A DNA stretch of 64,000 bases from the NCBI GenBank assembly GCA_024195265.1, contig JAJLRJ010000010.1:6400302-6464301 (forward strand), in the 5' to 3' direction. The notes beneath the pieces were generated by a model. That model ran no database searches and was not told the origin of the DNA. It worked only from the letters and a program-made list of their open reading frames with translations. A program made the translations under genes and the position numbers. Origin of the DNA: Dendrophyllia cribrosa (taxonomy: Eukaryota; Cnidaria; Anthozoa; Scleractinia; Dendrophylliidae). Shown one piece after another: positions 1 through 10,270 of this stretch. The stretch's first letter is position 1. The number at the start of each line of letters is the position of its first letter.

Positions 1-162
1 CAAGAACAATGTTTTTAGAGGCTTTGGCAGTGCAGAGGTTTTTCTCAGTGCGTGAATTGTTATAATGTTCAACATGATGGCGGTGTAAGATAAAAACGCA
101 TTGAAGACGCTGTTAACGATGAGCGATGAATCGGCATTCACGATGTCTTCAGCTTCTGTCAT
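1..162 (-). CDS. class A GPCR, copy A (N-terminal part, cut by window edge)
   Basis: The first 54 codons of a receptor identical in layout to the complete copies downstream. The ATG is at 160-162 and the frame stays open to base 1. It shows the family start MTEAE, a short extracellular N-terminus, TM1 with AIMLNIITIHAL, and the ICL1 motif RKTSALPKPLK, then stops inside TM2. Nothing in the visible part is broken, so it may be an intact gene whose 3' part lies to the left of the window. It should couple to heterotrimeric G proteins at the plasma membrane, as class A receptors do. The ligand is unknown. Confidence 0.85.
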   Translation of the reverse strand, partial: MTEAEDIVNADSSLIVNSVFNAFLSYTAIMLNIITIHALRKTSALPKPLKTLFL

Positions 163-475
163 TGTATTTTGGAACTTATAAAATGATTAATTCGGCACGT
201 TCAGACAAATTCGTGGATGTTTCTTTTTACAACGAAATTTTCTTTGCAAGCCTGAGACTCAACAAAATACGTCTCTAACAGAAAATACAGGTTTGAATCC
301 AATGCCAGCGAAACACAAAGTACCTAAAACTGATGTCTCTAACCTTAACTTGCGAGAAAATGCCTGATTTAGAACTGATTTTAGCAGTAAGACAAACCAA
401 CAGAAAATGCGTCAGAGAGGAGATCACGTGCTCTATGATGATTATTGAAAAGTAATAAAAAAGTTTGCACCCATG
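163..475 (-). other. 5' flank of receptor copy A (shortened)
   Basis: This stretch matches the start-proximal flank seen upstream of the other receptors: the TTATAAG/TTCG-rich block next to the ATG, then the block ending AAACACAAAGT-CCTAAAAC. The middle part, found in most copies (about 200 bp around TACATTTTG and CTGTCTGCC), is missing. The end of one block, ACTCAACAAAATAC, joins almost directly to GAAAATACA. This looks like an internal deletion of the upstream region. Confidence 0.6.
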
Positions 476-540
476 CTGTGAAAGTTATCTTTATTCTCAT
501 TTCTACAGAGATCTAATATCATACATCTCTCATTATTGCT

Positions 541-542
<2 letters not shown>

Positions 543-572
<30 letters not shown>
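543..572. repeat. (AT)n microsatellite
   Basis: About 15 uninterrupted AT dinucleotides in otherwise AT-rich spacer. Confidence 0.95.
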
Positions 573-576
<4 letters not shown>

Positions 577-2087
577 TTCCTTAGCCAGCTGTGTACATCG
601 AGGGGAAAATATTCATATCAATTGTGACAATTAAACACCACAGAATACAAAGTTTCGCCCCCAACTAGTGTTGATTCAGGAGCGACAGCATACGTGGCTG
701 GTTATTAAACATCTCATTATGAAAAAATAATTTTTTCTCCTGATTATTACAAAGGATTTCTTATTTCAATGAGTCATTTGAAAGCTTTGGGGAACATACA
801 TTTCTTGAAGGAAAATTGCTTTTGAATTTAAGACACCAACCTTATAATAATTCAGCCGCTTTTTATTCAGTTTTTCGCCGCGAATAAGGGTTCAGGTTAC
901 AATCCCAATAATATAACAGCTTCACGGTGAGATTAACTAACCTCTCATGTAAATTGTTATCTTTTTCAGAACATCTCAACAGATTTTAAAGTTTAATATG
1001 TCTTTTGAAAGTGAACATCTATTTTTGAATAGCAAAACGATTTACAGCTAGAAAGAGGTTAAATGTGTAGAAAATCACGCCGCGTTTAACAAAATTAATA
1101 TTGGTGCTTACTTGCAAACGAATATGACACTTTGAAATATACTTTATAATTTAGAGCCTCTCTTCCTCTAAAAATGAAGTGAATATATATTGCTCAGAGC
1201 TGAGTGATTTTCAACTAGTAAAAGGTTAAATATTGAAATAATCTTGCCGCGTTCAACAAATTCGCACTTTGGTTGAAACTCGGAATATGATAGCTTCAAG
1301 TAAAATTCACTAATAATCTTAATTCTCTAGTAAACAGTGTTTTTTTCATCAAAACCTCTAAAATCTGGTTATAACTAGCGACATAAGCTAAGCATAGACA
1401 TAAGTATAATTATTTTTTCTGAAGCATCTCAGCGGTCCGGATCGAATCCTAAATCCTTGAATCTGATTGGCTAACTACGCGCGCTCCAGCGGTCCGGATT
1501 TTCCCATCCGGACCCGCGCGTACGGATCGCTCCTAATTTTACAGAAAGATTTTGTCGTTTAAAGCTGTCATTGAATTTTCTCGCAGTTTAATACCAAAGC
1601 GAAAGTGAATTTTCATTGGCCAGATAAAATATCTAACGACTCAAACAAAGGAAACAATGAAGAAAACCAAAAACGTTTTACCGTGGTTGGCATCAGCTCA
1701 CAAACAAAGATCCGAAAACACGCTAAAGATCTTAACGCTTGAACGAGGTATCAAAAAGACTCAATGAAGAAAGAGAGCCGGATAAACTAAGTGGAGGAGA
1801 AATCAGCCGTAAAATTAAAGGCCAATCAATGTTATTCCTCGAAAAGGCGAGAACAAGTTTAAATTTTATGAGTGATTTTATAGTTTGTTGTGCGTTTGTT
1901 GCTGTTCTTTACAAAGCGTCATTTGTGGCTTAAAAATTACTGTAATTAGACAATGTAGCGCCTTTTTTAAAAAGGTTTTGACTCCATTTGATTTAAATGT
2001 TCTTATTTTTCCGGTTTCGTTTTTTTTTTCCTGTTCATTTTTTTATTAAAAAGTCTTGCTTAAATTTGTCATTCTAGTCTTGTACTA
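573..2087. other. gene-poor AT-rich spacer with small unrecognised ORF pieces
   Basis: I see no clear gene. A motif with AGGTTAAAT and GCCGCGTT-AACAAA occurs twice, near 1060 and 1225, as an old tandem duplication. The block 1432-1530 repeats CAGCGGTCCGGAT twice with a GC-rich inverted partner and resembles one end of a repeat also seen near 7010. At 1658-1933 (+) two overlapping frames, MKKTKNVLPWLASAHKQ followed by NEVSKRLNEEREPDKL, read like one protein piece broken by an indel near 1739. I do not recognise the family. Confidence 0.4.
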
Positions 2088-2265
2088 CGAGAATTTAGTT
2101 TTATCGACTGAGTCGATAAGGTAAATTGACCACCGTAAAAAGATTCAAATAGCTGACGTTTCGAGCACTAGCCCTTCGTCGGAGCGAATCACGACGAAGG
2201 GCTATTGAATCTTTTTACAGTGGTCAATTTACCTTATCGACTCAGTCGATAAAACTAAATTCTCG
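2088..2265. mobile_element. MITE-like foldback, 61-bp inverted ends
   Basis: A 178-bp element. The left arm 2088-2148 and right arm 2205-2265 are near-perfect reverse complements. An inner small inverted repeat (AGCCCTTCGTC / GACGAAGGGCT) sits in the loop. No transposase is present. The internal string GACGTTTCGAGCACTAGCCC is of a kind I associate with abundant repeats in coral genomes (recollection, not searched). A decayed half-copy of the same family lies at about 10526-10680. Target duplication is not clear. Confidence 0.85.
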
Positions 2266-2622
2266 TGTTTCATTCCCCCACGGATGCAGCACCACAGTTT
2301 CTCTAGAAACTAACCCCATTCACTAGTCTTGTGCTAGTTTGTTGTCAATAATTTTCACGCCATTTCGTGATCGGATTTTACGAGATAATTCGTACTTTCA
2401 CGACATTACTCAGTTTCTATGCTTTTATTTCTCAGTTTTTACTCTCTTTTATCGAAATTCTACAAGTTTTCATTCAAGAAAATATAATTTTTAAATTAGA
2501 ATAGGTCAGATTAAGCTTCCGCCCTGCTATATATAAATTACGCACGTTGTGTCAGTTTAGCTTTACGCGGCGCGTAAGAAACATTTCTTGGAAAGCTGTA
2601 CATGAATGATTTTGCCGCTATC

Positions 2623-2664
2623 GGTCTTGAGTACGGCCCGAGGCCGAGGGCCGTACTCAAGACC
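2623..2664. repeat. 42-bp perfect palindrome
   Basis: Two 17-bp arms beginning GGTCTTGAGTACGGCCC around an 8-bp centre (GAGGCCGA). It is too short to be called an element with certainty. It may be the remnant of a hairpin transposon. Confidence 0.8.
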
Positions 2665-2725
2665 TCTGGCACAGTTTTTTCCTATACGGACCGACCAAGG
2701 CCGGCAAATAACATATATGAATTCC

Positions 2726-2910
2726 ATAGACCACTTTCATAATGGCGGCCGATTTATTTATTCTTTTATATGTATGTTAATTAGCCTCACTGGCCTCGGT
2801 AACATGTGCAAAATTCAAAAGAATTTTTACTCTAAAATGAGGCCAGTGAGGCTAATTAACATACATATAAAAGAAGAAATAAATCGGCCGCCATTATGAA
2901 AGTGGTCTAT
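2726..2910. mobile_element. MITE with 72-bp inverted repeats and TA target site
   Basis: Left arm 2726-2797 and right arm 2839-2910 are nearly perfect inverted copies. The termini read TA-GACCAC and GTGGTC-TA, consistent with a TA target duplication (Tc1/mariner type). The arms contain AATGGCGGCC and TTAGCC-TGGCCTC blocks, also found in the related element at 21263-21438. It has no coding capacity. Confidence 0.85.
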
Positions 2911-3212
2911 TCACTTAAATAAATAAAAGCAAAGCAAAACAAAAATATATGCTATCCGCTTCATTTAAATGGGTTAATTAAACAAACCAATATTACTACA
3001 GAAGATAAGTTTGGAAGACAAGTATCGGTTCAACAAGAATATAGCCATTTCAGCCGTATTGGATATCGATGACAGCACAAAGTTTTTACTAAATTTAACA
3101 GCTCTGTACATTATTATTTTTTTTAATTTCTGAGGCTCATGCTGACTAGCTGAATAGATCGATAATTGGAGGTAATATATGTTCAGTGAAAACAATATAT
3201 TTAAACTACTGA
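2911..3212 (-). other. 3' flank of receptor copy B
   Basis: This matches the downstream sequence of other copies: ATTACTACAGA-GATAAGT, a TCGGTTCAA block, GATATCGATGACAGC-CAAAGTTTT, CTCATGCTGAC-AGCTGAATAG, then GGTAATATATGTTCAGTG. In the last block the site occupied in copies E and J by the 282-bp CCAAT element is empty. Confidence 0.7.
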
Positions 3213-4114
3213 TCAATGTATCTCAAAATAGATATTTGTTTCGCTTGAAAAGGTATTTCGCAGTATGTTCATGATAGCGCGTCGTATGTGTCTCATTTTC
3301 CAACAGTAGACCAGTGGATTGAGAGATGAATCGTCAGAGTGTATTCCCATATAGTATCTGTAAGAGTGCTTGCTCCTGTTATTGCAAAGACAGTATTTAT
3401 TGTTAAGTATGGCAAATAGCAGACCAAAAACACGACAAGCACGTAGAATGCTCCAACTGCAGACTTTATCTGCCTCGCGGTATTGCCAAAACGTCATCAT
3501 TTTGTCCTACTTGTTGTACTTGCAGGAATAGAATTTGATTTGTGCGGCGTCGTACGACTAAATAAGTCTTGCGGTAAAATAATGCTGTAGAAATTAAACA
3601 AACGGTTGCAATTATACCGACAACAGTAGAGTAGATCGCGTGGTTCCAAAGGCGAAATGTTGAAACAATTGCACTGATCACCCAAACTGAGGTCACCACA
3701 GCAACTATACGCCTGTGAGTTACAAGTTCTTGGTATCTGAGATTAAGATGAATAGCCAAGAATCTGTCTGCTGTTAGAGCTGTTATACCAAGGAATGAAA
3801 CACAGCAAAACATATTAGACGTGGCGAGATACATCTCGTTTCGTGATGTTAGTTGTATTGTTTTCAGTGTTTTCCTTCAACCTTATGACCAGATTTGCTA
3901 CTTTCAAAGGTTGGACCAATAAGCCAACACCAAGATCAGAAACAGCCAGACTCAGGAACAATGTTTTTAGAGGCTTTGGCAACGACGACGTTTTTCTCAG
4001 CGCGTGTATTGTTAAAATGTTCAACATGATGGCGGTGTAAGATAAAAACAAGTTGAAGACGCTGTTAACGATGAGCGATGAATGGGAAAGTTGGACGTCT
4101 TCGGCTTCTTTCAT
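3213..4114 (-). pseudogene. class A GPCR, copy B (frameshifted pseudogene)
   Basis: Full-length relative of the intact receptors, starting MKEAEDVQ at 4112-4114. Three separate lesions break the frame. A one-base gain near 3832-3838 follows the ECL1 motif NTTNIT. A one-base loss near 3484 lies in ICL3, where other copies read ANTARQ. A deletion of about 13 bp near 3330 removes residues just before SSLNPLVYCW. The three remaining frames still show ADRFLAIHL (TM3), the TM5/ICL3 motif VRRRTNQI and NPLVYCW (TM7). The usual stop is also lost, adding YFEIH. It cannot encode a seven-helix receptor. Confidence 0.9.
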
Positions 4115-4560
4115 TGTATTCTTGAACTTATAAAGTTAAACTCGGCAAGTTGAACTCCGTCAGTTAAACTGAATAAATAGGATGAATAAATGTATTGCCG
4201 CAACAGAAAAAACAACTTTGAATCCAATGCAAGCGGGAGTACAAAGCACCTAAAACAGATGTCTCGAACCTTAATTTGTGAGAAAAAAAAGGCCTGATTT
4301 TAATAGGTTGTTTTTTAACTGACTATGGTATTTGACAGAGAGGTTGATATGAAATATTTTCTGAGCCCATCCAATTATACGATCAGGAGCACAGAACGAG
4401 TCATTCTGGAAGTTCTTTTTGGTTTTAAAAATTTGTAATTAATAAGAACGTTAGTTTCCTTTACTAGGGCAGTGGCATCAAGCTTTGGAAACATCGAATT
4501 AATTTAACACATTTGTACTCGGGCAGAAAAACTCCCTTTTGGGTACAACTAGGTACACTT
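4115..4560 (-). other. 5' flank of copy B, with proximal part deleted
   Basis: The start-proximal AACTTATAAAG-TCGGCAAGTT block is followed directly by the TTAAACTGAATA-ATAG block, which normally lies about 220 bp further upstream. The intervening piece is gone. The rest (AAACAGATGTCTCG, then a TGGCATCAAGCTTT block) matches the standard unit. Confidence 0.65.
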
Positions 4561-4875
4561 CGGTCTATTGCTTATTAATAAATAATAAATGTTTGGAAAT
4601 TTGCTTGTAATAACGCACAGATTACAAATTGTAATATATCGTCCGGCAATTTGTAATAAACCGACTGCTAATGGTAATGACACCTTGCCTTATCAAGTTT
4701 TGTAATAAGTTCCGCACCTCTCCCAAATTGTCATAAGATGTCGGCAACTTTTAATAAACCGACCGAAATGAGGATGACACATTCTCACAATAATCGTTCA
4801 TATCTTTTTTTGAGTTGCCCATTTTGTAATAACGCTCATCTCGCGAATTGTAATAAAATGACATGAACTCCTACG
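4561..4875. repeat. GTAATAA-rich repeat fragment
   Basis: Repeated TTTGTAATAA, AATTGTAATA and GTCCGGCAATTTG motifs. These are the same sequence type that forms the foldback/satellite block at 60.1-62.2 kb. No coding potential. Confidence 0.7.
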
Positions 4876-5108
4876 CAACATCGATTCAGGGAACGGTACT
4901 GGACGGTGTAACTCAGGTCGCGCAAGCGAACTGAAGCACAAAGGCGTAAAAGTTGGGCGTTAATTAAGCGCGAGTTTCCGTGGACCCCCATACTCACTGG
5001 GGACTGTACAAGGCATAGGCTCAGGCGCGCTTCTCGGTGCGTCCTCGACTGACACCTGCGGCATATACGATCCTCTTTACAATTTTCTCGATTCCCATCA
5101 ACCCCTCC
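4876..5108. repeat. interspersed repeat also present at 13.2-13.4 kb
   Basis: Shared blocks CACAAAGGCGTAAAAGTT, GAGTTTCCGT and TGCGGCATATACGA-CCTCTT, ending AACCCCTCCC, recur in the same order at about 13220-13395. It may be the end of a larger element. At 13 kb it abuts a hAT transposase fragment. Confidence 0.65.
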
Positions 5109-5520
5109 CCTTTTCAGGGCAATTTTCTGTAGTCTTATCTTAAAAGATGTAGGATTCAACAAAATATTTCTTTGTTATTTTTCTTCAAAATAAAGGAAAG
5201 GCCAAGATGATCTGACAATGATGTTACACTGTGCCCGCCTCAAATAGCCCTTGCTAATTGCGGGCAAAACCTTTGTGAACTTATAATTCAACTAGAAATA
5301 AAACTTGTTGTTGTTGTTGTTAGTACATTTTGGTCAAGTATTCTTCATATGTGCCGTTTAAACTGAATAGATAGCTTGAATAAAGGTATTGCCGTAAAAG
5401 AAAATACGTTTGAATCCAATGCAAGGGAAACACAAAGTCCCTTAAACAGATGTCTCGAACCTTAACTTGTGAAAACAAGCCTGATTCTAATAGGTTGTCA
5501 TTAGAACTAGTTATGGCACT
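5109..5520 (-). other. orphan receptor 5' flank with no receptor next to it
   Basis: From TTTTCAGGGCAATTTTCTG through AAAACAGATGTCTCGAACC this is the standard upstream flank. Where the ATG should be there is instead the repeat at 4876-5108. The receptor belonging to this flank has been lost or replaced. A LINE 3' fragment interrupts the flank at 5228-5319. Confidence 0.65.
5228..5319 (+). mobile_element. LINE 3' end with (TTG)n tail
   Basis: Inserted between GATGTTAC and TACATTTTGGTCAAG of the conserved flank. It carries a GCCCGC...GCGGGC inverted pair and ends in five TTG repeats. This is the 3' end style of many non-LTR elements, including the nested LINE at 45.07-45.63 kb. No coding part remains. 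Confidence 0.6.
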
Positions 5521-7668
5521 TAGATAAACAGGCTCATCATAACCATTTTAACCCCGGCCAGTTAGGATGCAGCATTAAACGCCGTCATTAAAGAAGGATG
5601 GCGCCATTGGAGTGTTTCACGCTGTGTTAGTTTATATTTCTCTATATTAAACGTAAATTTACATGTCTACTTGCGTGAGTTGCACACAGTTCATATTCAG
5701 ATCATGTTTTTAGATAGCTGCGAAACTCATGTGAATACTATGCTATTTATGTTGTACGGTCTTGTACATTATCCACATAAACATTTTTAAAACCGTTGTT
5801 TTAACAAGACATTTGCTTGATCAAAGTTATTTTATCTCAAGTAAAAACTCGACGAAAAGCTCCTAAGTTTAACAACAAACTAACTAACAACCCTGTTATT
5901 AAGTGCGTAACGTCCACACAACAGGCTTCTAACGGCACCATAACCGGCAACAAACATCAAAATCTGCAAGTCAATGCTCTTAATTAACCAATTCATGCAC
6001 TACCAGCCTACAGTTTATAGCACAAAATGAACAAACCTTGTAAATGTCACAAGCATCCATATTTTCCGAAGGAAACAAACCAGTTGTGTATTTTGTTAAA
6101 ATCAAACTAAGAACGAATGATTTCTTAGTGGAATATCGCCTCAGACTTTAGAAAACATCGGGAAATTTGACACCTTTTTTAGAAGGGATAAAAAATGTCT
6201 TTTGGGGGGCACAAAATAAGGTGAGCTAGGATTTTAGGAAAGCAGAAAGCAATTGGCAAATTCTAGGATAAGATTCCTTTCTTCAAAAAATTTTTCTGCC
6301 GCTGAAATATCCAGCTAAACGAACCCAAAAGATCACACAGTATTAGGCTTCACATATAGTCTCCTTTACAGGCATTAATTGATTATAGAAAAACAGAAGG
6401 CATCCATTCCAAGCGATTTCCTATACACTCCTTGCCGGGTGTCCCTGCAGGATGCGGCAAATAACGCCGCGGTTATTAAAGAACAATGCCGCCATTGGAG
6501 TCTAATTTTCTCAGTGTTTGCGCGTGTGCATTAAAAATAAATTTGCTATGAAAATAAGAAATTTTCAGTTGTTCGGTCTCAGAATGCCAATCATAATTAT
6601 ATGACGGTAGCACAAAAAGAACTTGAAAGAGCAAAGGAATGTAAGTTATTCGTGCAACGTTGGTAATATACTTAACAAACAAAAACCCGACTTTCTGAAA
6701 AATAGATGTTATTGAACTAGCGTGAGGTCCGTATTGGGAAAATATTGGTCGAGTTCTTTCAATAAAGTTTTTATTATAATGGCGTTTTTAAAAATTTGCC
6801 GATAAATAAATGCAACCATTCTCGGCTATTAAACGCGCAGGCGCCAAAGCTAAGCATATTCTTGCATTTTTTAAGCGACTTTGCGAAAAGTTTAACTAAA
6901 ATTGTCCGCCAAACATGAGGGAAAATGTTTCTTCTTAATGGAAAACAGTTTTCATTTGTTCATTGTTTCATAAAAGGAATTCGGCGAAATGAGTTCGTAT
7001 TAAGCGGTCCATCTTAGCGGTCCGTATTGCAAAATTCGGACCGCTCAGGGAACCAATCAGAATGCTCCTTTTCATTGTGGACCAGTTCGCCATATAATAA
7101 TAGGAAATATTTGACCAATTGGCGACGGGTTTAAGAAACATCAAAACTTTTTACGTGCAGATTGAATATTGCCAGAACACGTTTGAAATGACCGTCCGCA
7201 GGTGTCTTAGACATATTTTGTGACTTGTGAGGGAAAAGATAACACCTAGTTTGATTGTTGATATTTCTAATTTTAGACTAATATCTGTTCTGTCAAAACA
7301 ATATATTTAAACTAACGATCGATGTATCTCAAGATATGTTCCTATGAAAAAGGCTCACAAACTTTTTTCATGTTTAGTATTCACATATGTGCACGTGTTA
7401 ACTATTTTTACAACCGATCGGCATTTCTCACCGTATGAACAAAGCTCAAAAAATCTTTTCATATTTTGTATTCACATGTATGAGTATGTGTCATGATGCG
7501 TTGATAATTTTTAACGGCTACCTAATAAGTCAGTATATATATCATAATACTAAATCTCGCTAAATACTGTAAAAGGCAAGTGAAAATGTCAACATAAAAT
7601 AATTTAAATGCAAGCAAAGCCGTTTTAGTTACTGAGTTGTTTCACTAAACTAGTTGTACGAAGCTGTT
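5521..7668 (-). other. receptor-array spacer (upstream unit of B/orphan plus 3' flank of C)
   Basis: No gene. It is built from array blocks that recur throughout: TAGGATGCAGCA followed by GCGCCATTGGAGT (twice here, near 5590 and 6480), TTTCTATATTAAACG, CTTTTGGGG-CACAAAATAAGG, AGCACAAAAAGAACTTGAAAG and GACCAATTGGCGACGGGTTTAAG. A GC-rich stretch near 6990-7080 repeats AGCGGTCC in inverted pairs. The end (7290-7660) is the standard 3' flank with CGATCGATGTATCTCAAGATATG. Confidence 0.6.
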
Positions 7669-8571
7669 TTAGTTAATTCTTTCGCTTGAAAACATATTTC
7701 TCAATATGTTCATGATAGCGTGTCGAATGTGTCTCAACTTCCAACAGTAAATCATTGGATTGAGAGATGAATTTAGGCACACCAGCGTCAGAGTGTATTG
7801 AAATAGAGTCATTATAGGGGTGCTTTCTCCTGTTTTTGCTATGACAACAATTATACTTATGAATGGCAAATAGCAGAACAAAAACAAGAGATACACGTAG
7901 AATGCACCAACTGCAGACTTTATCTGCCTCGCACTATTTGCTATCACTTCATCATTTTGTGCTACTTGTTGTATTTGCAGGACTTGAATTTGATTTGTGT
8001 GGCGTCGTACGGCGAAATAAATCTTGCAGTAAAAACATGTTGTAAGGATTAAACAAACAGTCGGAATAATACTATAGACAATAAAGAATATTTTTTTGTT
8101 CCATAACCAAAATGGTGATAAAATTGCACTGAGCAACCAAAATGAGGTCACCACAGCAACAACACGCCTGTGAGTCACAAGTTCTTGGTATCTGAGATGA
8201 AGATGAATAGCCAAGAATCTGTCTGCTGTTAGAGCTGTTACACCAAAGAACGAAGCACAACAAAAAAAACTAGTCGTGACGGCATACGCGTTGTCCGTGA
8301 TCTTATAAGTTGGATTGTTTTCAGTGTTTTCCTTCAACCTCATGATAACATATGCTACGTTCAAAGGTTGGACCAATAAGCCAACACCAAGATCAGAAAC
8401 AGCCAGACTCAGCAACAATGTTTTTAGAGGTTTTGGCAACGACGAAGTTTTCCTCAGCGCGTGAATTGTTATAATGTTCAACATGATGGCGGTGTAAGAT
8501 AAAAATATGTTGAAGACGCTGTTAACGATGAGCGATGAATCGAGTTCCTGGAAGACTTCAGCTTCTGTCAT
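7669..8571 (-). CDS. class A GPCR, copy C (intact, 300 aa)
   Basis: Single-exon seven-helix receptor. The N-terminus is short (about 14 residues). TM1 spans about 15-38 (LNIITIHAL), TM2 49-75 with LAVSD60, TM3 about 95-119 ending DRF (117-119, not DRY), TM4 about 137-157 with W145, TM5 162-184, TM6 218-243 with CYLP at 233-236 (no CWxP tryptophan), and TM7 256-276 with NPMIY 271-275, followed by a basic helix 8. No cysteine pair is visible between the top of TM3 and the very short ECL2. That absence, with the melanocortin-like TM3/ICL2 pattern (LRYQELVTHRR), suggests the MECA branch, by inference only. The frame is open 37 codons further upstream (to 8682), but every paralog begins M(T/A)EAE here, so I chose this start. 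Confidence 0.93.
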   Translation of the reverse strand: MTEAEVFQELDSSLIVNSVFNIFLSYTAIMLNIITIHALRKTSSLPKPLKTLLLSLAVSDLGVGLLVQPLNVAYVIMRLKENTENNPTYKITDNAYAVTTSFFCCASFFGVTALTADRFLAIHLHLRYQELVTHRRVVAVVTSFWLLSAILSPFWLWNKKIFFIVYSIIPTVCLILTTCFYCKIYFAVRRHTNQIQVLQIQQVAQNDEVIANSARQIKSAVGAFYVYLLFLFCYLPFISIIVVIAKTGESTPIMTLFQYTLTLVCLNSSLNPMIYCWKLRHIRHAIMNILRNMFSSERIN

Positions 8572-8894
8572 TGTATTCTTGAACTTATAAAGAATAACTC
8601 GCCAAGTTAAACTTCGTGGAAATGTTGTTGTTTTCAGGGTAATTTTCTGTAGTCTTATCGTGGAAGATGTAGGACTCGACAAAATACTTCTGTGCTATTT
8701 TCCTTCAAAATAGAAATGAAAGGCCAAGATAGTATGATAATGACGTTATACGGACACAGTGCATTTTGTTCAAGTATTCGCCATATCTGTCTCTCTGCCG
8801 TCTAAACTGCATGAATACTAGATAGTTGAATAAATAAATTGCCGTAACATCAGTAATCCAATACAAGCGAAACACGAAGTGCCTAAAATAGATG
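8572..8894 (-). other. 5' flank of receptor copy C
   Basis: Conserved start-proximal block (ATTCTTGAACTTATAAAG on the plus strand), then CAGGGTAATTTTCTGTAGTC, TTCCTTCAAAATAGAA, the TATTCGCCATAT-TGTCTCTCTGCCGT block and CGAAACACGAAGTGCCTAAA. It ends abruptly at about 8894, where the segmental duplication starts. Confidence 0.65.
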
Positions 8895-10270
8895 TCTCGA
8901 AATACAATACACAGTTTCTCGACAATTTTAACGGCAATTTCAATTTCAATTTTTGCAAACAATTTCAACAGCAATAACCCCAAAAAGGTAAAAATCGTCA
9001 CAACAATGGTGTATTCCTTTGTTTTCTCTAACTTATGCACTAAAAAAATTTAAATATTATAGTAATATATATATAATTAATAAGTTTGGAATAAAATGTA
9101 TTTTCATATCTATAATGCCTATTTCTCTGGCCTACGAAATACAAATGTTCTTTTCATTTTAAAAATCCTCAAATTAAGGTCTTTAACTTGCACTAAATGA
9201 TGTGAGGTTTATTATCAATGTTGAAACATTGATAGTTCTCGATCGCTAAGGAGCTAACAACGCGATACCAGAAGGGAATAATTACTCATTCTCTGTGCAA
9301 CCAAACTGTTGGAATGAGACATAAATTTCGTTCTAATTTAAGAGCAAAACGTGAGTTTCACTTAAAATGTTAACGAACTCGCCATGCATCCACACGAATA
9401 TGTTTTTACTCTAATAAGCCTTATTCTTAAAACGGTTTACGTCTTAGTTTCGATCTGAGTATCTAAAACAGCTTTTGTTTGAAAAGAAGCGAGCACTTAA
9501 ATAGGGCTGATGCTCCAAAATATAGAGAAAGGAATGCCGTTCTTACCAAATTCGTCGCGTCAAATTTCTGCTTTAAAAATCCAGTAGGTAGACTTGAAGG
9601 CATCAACTCATAAGACTCACGAATTAGTACTTTCACCAGTAAAGCAGCATTCGCTTATTGAAAGAAAAATCTGTCTACATCTTTGACACAGGACAGGAAA
9701 AATTGTCAAGCAGTGTTTGAGTTATTAGCAAACCCTTTTTTGTTGCATCACATTTATGACATGTTATGCAGGTATTAGCTGACATCAAGGAGAATCGAAT
9801 GTCAGCAATATTTAAAGAGAAAGACTTCTTCGTATAACGGAAATAACTGTACGGAACATGGTTTTAAACTTTTCTTGCCCAAATATGATCTTTATGCCTT
9901 ATAGTTTTATCAGAATTCAATTTTTTTAGCTTTTCATTCATTTAAGGTTAGATGCGCAGTTGTAACAGTTTTCGCTCGGGACCTCTCGGCTTGACGTCTT
10001 GACATGTGATATTTTCTCTTATTTTAAAAAAGGGACCTGTTATCTGAGACATATCCAAGTGTTTTTTAAAAGGACTGACACTTAAAACCCTATGTTGCTC
10101 ACATTGCTAAAAATAAAAGGAAAAGTGACGACTTTTTTCAACCATTTTGGAAGAGAGAGAGGTGCAAAATATCTTAGTATTCACATTGTTGTACTCTTTA
10201 ATAATTGATCACACGGGAAATTTGCCGAAAATACAACATGATTCATCTTGCTAGCTGAAAGACACATAGT
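8895..10270. repeat. 1.4-kb segmental duplication, copy 1 (partner 35565-37030)
   Basis: The sequence from CAATACACA-TTTCTCGACAATTT to AACATGATTCATCTTGCTAGC is colinear with 35565-37030 over essentially its whole length, with scattered substitutions and small indels. I see no gene in either copy. This copy lacks the 90-bp hairpin found in the other (site near 9905-9915), so it shows the empty target. Confidence 0.8.

Noticed and set aside
543..572. Replication origin or regulatory AT tract
   Set aside because: A simple (AT)15 run, common in AT-rich animal genomes, with nothing else to support a role.
1739..1933. Independent small gene (64 codons)
   Set aside because: No ATG at the apparent start. 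It looks like the downstream part of a frameshifted fragment starting near 1658, and I could not recognise it.
8572..8682. N-terminal extension of copy C (37 residues) and of copy K (47 residues)
   Set aside because: The extension is the conserved upstream flank, out of frame or with stops in the other copies. Every paralog starts at M(T/K/A)EAE.
8705..9040. 111-codon minus-strand frame upstream of copy C
   Set aside because: It spans the boundary between the conserved flank and the segmental duplication. The equivalent frame is not open at other units.
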